22,792 nucleotides of DNA from Alphaproteobacteria bacterium. Its GTDB lineage: Bacteria > Pseudomonadota > Alphaproteobacteria > CAAGCB01 > CAG-977. The notes under the pieces are model-generated. The model saw only the letters and a list, made by a program, of their open reading frames with translations, was not told the DNA's origin and ran no database searches. Below are positions 21,611 to 22,792 of this stretch, piece after piece. The position numbers and the translations under genes were made by a program. How positions within the stretch are numbered: the first letter of the stretch is position 1; every line of letters begins with the position of its first letter. Location of the stretch: the NCBI GenBank assembly GCA_900768845.1, contig CAAGEK010000022.1, positions 1-22,792 of the forward strand, given 5' to 3'.

Positions 21611-22063
21611 TTAATTTTTCAGCTCATCCATTTTTTTCAGGACTTCTTCTTTAATGTCGATTTCTACTTTTTCATATGATTTTAAAGTTTCCAAAATTTC
21701 ACTATCTACTTTCCACGGATCGACAAATGAGAGCGTTGTCCGTGGTACCCACGCACCATTTTCGTCTTTCACGACGACGTTTTCTGTAACACGTATAGTT
21801 CCAGTTAAAGATCCTAAATCATATTCGCGTTTATACTTACGAATAATATTATTAAAAAATGTCTTCATACCTCTTCGGTAGACTGTCGTCGTTTTATCGA
21901 GAACTCCCATGCACATATTGACGGTCAACCATACCTTATCTCCGCATTTTTCGCGTATCCACGGAGAAATATATTCTTTATAAACCTCCATGATATTATC
22001 CCAGAAATAAACGACTGCCGCGCCGCCCAGCAGTAACGCGGCTCCCCATAAAAGCAACGACAT
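21611..22063 (-). CDS. Single-pass membrane protein 1 of the AAA+ operon
   Basis: A 150-residue protein of unknown family. The first 20 residues are a hydrophobic helix (LLLWGAALLLGGAAVVYFW) without a cleavage-like site, so an N-terminal anchor is likely. The remainder is soluble: a helical stretch (NIMEVYKEYISPWIREKCG), a beta-looking stretch (SLTGTIRVTENVVVKDENG), and a charged Lys/Glu C-terminal helix (YEKVEIDIKEEVLKKMDELK) that could form a coiled coil. I chose ATG 22063, with AGGAGAAAG directly upstream. A TTG one codon earlier is less likely. It is the first gene of the operon and is preceded by the structured leader region. Confidence 0.7.
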   Translation of the reverse strand: MSLLLWGAALLLGGAAVVYFWDNIMEVYKEYISPWIREKCGDKVWLTVNMCMGVLDKTTTVYRRGMKTFFNNIIRKYKREYDLGSLTGTIRVTENVVVKDENGAWVPRTTLSFVDPWKVDSEILETLKSYEKVEIDIKEEVLKKMDELKN

Positions 22064-22087
22064 CAACTTTCTCCTAAAAATAAAATA

Positions 22088-22244
22088 CCCCTAAGACCGC
22101 CTATAGGCGGTCGGGGAGTTGAGAAAATCATAATGTCATTAAAATGATCCTTTTGGCCTTTTGAATCTGCCGATAAAGTCGGGATTCTTGAACATACGCC
22201 AAAAGCTCCCCGACCATCGGTTAGAAAAGTCGGGGATATTTTTT
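22088..22244 (-). promoter_or_regulatory. Structured leader or ncRNA with mutually exclusive hairpins
   Basis: Read on the minus strand toward the AAA+ operon: TCCCCGAC (22236-22229) pairs with GTCGGGGA (22214-22207). Next, CTTTTGG and CCAAAAG (22205-22199 and 22158-22152) close an inner hairpin built from GAATC/GATTC and CCGA/TCGG. Then CTCCCCGA (22119-22112) can pair with the earlier TCGGGGAG (22213-22206). Alternatively its CCCC can pair with GGGG at 22091-22088, sealing a GACCGCC-TATA-GGCGGTC hairpin that runs into TATTTTATTTTT just before the ribosome site. The alternatives look like an attenuator. All pairs also work on the plus strand, where 22207-22236 is followed by T6, so a plus-strand ncRNA or a palindromic mobile remnant (MITE) is an alternative. 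Confidence 0.5.
22207..22244 (+). terminator. Terminator-like hairpin on the plus strand
   Basis: TCCCCGAC (22207-22214) pairs perfectly with GTCGGGGA (22229-22236), followed by TATTTTTT. No plus-strand gene ends here, so if it is a terminator it would end a small RNA starting near 22085. It shares its arms with the minus-strand leader described separately. Confidence 0.45.
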
Positions 22245-22599
22245 CCGTTCTAAACGGTCACGACGCCATATCTCGCGCCGAATGACATTATAAAGAGCTT
22301 TCTCACGGCTCCGCACCCGCTGAATTAAGGCACTGGCTCGTACAAAAAAACGTACAAGCTGATTTCAATTTATCATAGAATTATAAGAATCAAAGACATT
22401 TTTTAATCACAGTTTTTTTGCTTACTGTTTGAATCCGAACTTCACGTTTCAAAAGCTTAAATCAACTCCGGCTTTTTTCAGCTCAAGGCGCAAATCCGCG
22501 GCGGAAGTGAAAAAAAACTTTGAAATTTTATACGCCTTTACAGGGAAAAGCCGTCAAACCTTGCCATATCAAAACACCGTCGGATCGGCAGCCGGCAAA
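22245..22599. other. Non-coding spacer upstream of the AAA+ operon
   Basis: No gene supported. Contents seen: a CCGTT/AACGG mini-hairpin (about 22246-22258), the -10 box above, and an imperfect palindrome with GTAC arms around an A7 run (22336-22359) that might be an operator. AT-rich sequence follows to about 22430. Between 22440 and 22600 the minus strand has protein-like scraps (AADLRLELKKAGVDLSF) without a start, possibly debris continuing from the glgX remnant. Confidence 0.45.
22287..22315 (-). promoter_or_regulatory. Possible promoter of the AAA+ operon
   Basis: Minus-strand TATAAT (22292-22287) is a perfect -10. At 17 bp spacing the -35 position reads TGCGGA, which is poor, so an activator may be needed. 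Start near 22280 would give a ~215-nt leader containing the whole structured region. Confidence 0.4.
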
Positions 22600-22792
22600 T
22601 CACGCCATCCGCGGTTGATCCGACGCGTATACCCCCCTCATCCGGCGCAGGCGCAAATCCAAAACGGCGGGATGGACGTTTCGCCTTCGACGCCGCTGTT
22701 CCAACTGCGGTTATTGTCCGTGCCGTCGCGGTTGTTTTCTCCGTTTGCGATATTGTGCTTTTCATTATAGCTCACGACGTCGCGCAAAGTGA
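22600..22792 (-). pseudogene. glgX: glgX (glycogen debranching enzyme) fragment, frameshifted, running off the window
   Basis: The enzyme hydrolyses alpha-1,6 branches of glycogen limit dextrin. Reading leftward from the edge, the minus strand encodes TLRDVVSYNEKHNIANGENN then RDGTDNNRSWNSGVEGET, the well-conserved GlgX/isoamylase (GH13) segment. The in-frame sequence then degenerates and stops. Shifting frame near 22677 recovers HPAVLDLRLRRMRGVYAS, which is the expected continuation, before a stop at 22600-22602. The ~200 further C-terminal residues of a normal GlgX are not recognisable. The gene is therefore 3'-truncated and frameshifted. How much of the 5' part survives lies outside the window. 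Confidence 0.75.

Noticed and set aside
22088..22244. CRISPR array, tracrRNA or retron RNA
   Set aside because: No repeat-spacer periodicity, no cas genes and no reverse transcriptase anywhere in the window.
22538..22765. 75-codon minus-strand frame at the right edge
   Set aside because: It is in the wrong frame relative to the conserved GlgX segment and is a shadow of the decayed gene.
22429..22770. 113-codon plus-strand frame at the right edge
   Set aside because: It is antisense to the glgX remnant, has no ribosome site and no recognisable domain.

Overview
The window looks like a piece of a moderate-GC proteobacterial genome. My best guess is a host-associated or gut alphaproteobacterium. 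This rests on general gene style (EttA, maltose acetyltransferase family, many lineage-restricted LRR and NlpC/CHAP-like proteins) and not on a marker gene, so taxonomy is tentative. TGA is a normal stop here, because several overlapping ATGA junctions use it. Base composition is patchy. Stretches 1-1950, 12.6-15.0 kb and 19.75-22.4 kb are visibly more AT-rich than the LRR, DXS-like, EttA and GGGtGRT genes, which suggests accessory DNA mixed with older genes.

Layout, left to right. A terminator is followed by tag (3-methyladenine glycosylase, with no clean start), a short orphan ORF, and a GNAT acetyltransferase broken by an in-frame TGA. Next comes a short DXS-like thiamine-diphosphate enzyme behind what looks like a MerR-type promoter/operator. 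On the minus strand are a papain-fold (NlpC/CHAP-like) protein with an 84-bp tandem repeat, a maltose O-acetyltransferase, and a TMEM43-family membrane protein with a proline-rich tail. Divergent from these is a tightly overlapping plus-strand operon (7.87-12.19 kb) of three paralogous leucine-rich-repeat proteins sharing an unrecognised C-terminal domain, closed by a META-domain lipoprotein.

From 12.2 to 15.0 kb lies an AT-rich module. It holds an XRE regulator on the minus strand and, divergently, a good promoter, a possible 28-codon ORF, a UvrD-like SF1 helicase split by a frameshift in an A6 run, and an acidic protein that carries two in-frame hexanucleotide microsatellites. Then follow ettA and its terminator, a frameshifted SDR oxidoreductase on the minus strand, and a two-gene unit of a NifU-N-like protein and a GGGtGRT-family protein with a strong terminator.

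The right end (19.75-22.06 kb, minus strand) is a compact operon: two single-pass membrane proteins, an AAA+ ATPase and a membrane-anchored protein resembling PD-(D/E)XK nucleases. It is preceded by a ~160-nt stretch with nested and mutually exclusive stem-loops that could be a regulatory leader or an ncRNA. The window edge holds a decayed glgX (glycogen debranching) remnant.

The best candidates for something undescribed are the LRR-triplet/META operon with its shared C-terminal domain, the membrane AAA+ operon with its structured leader, and the helicase/acidic-repeat module. At least four genes carry lesions (GNAT, helicase, SDR, glgX). They may reflect real decay or, for the two A-run frameshifts, sequencing error.
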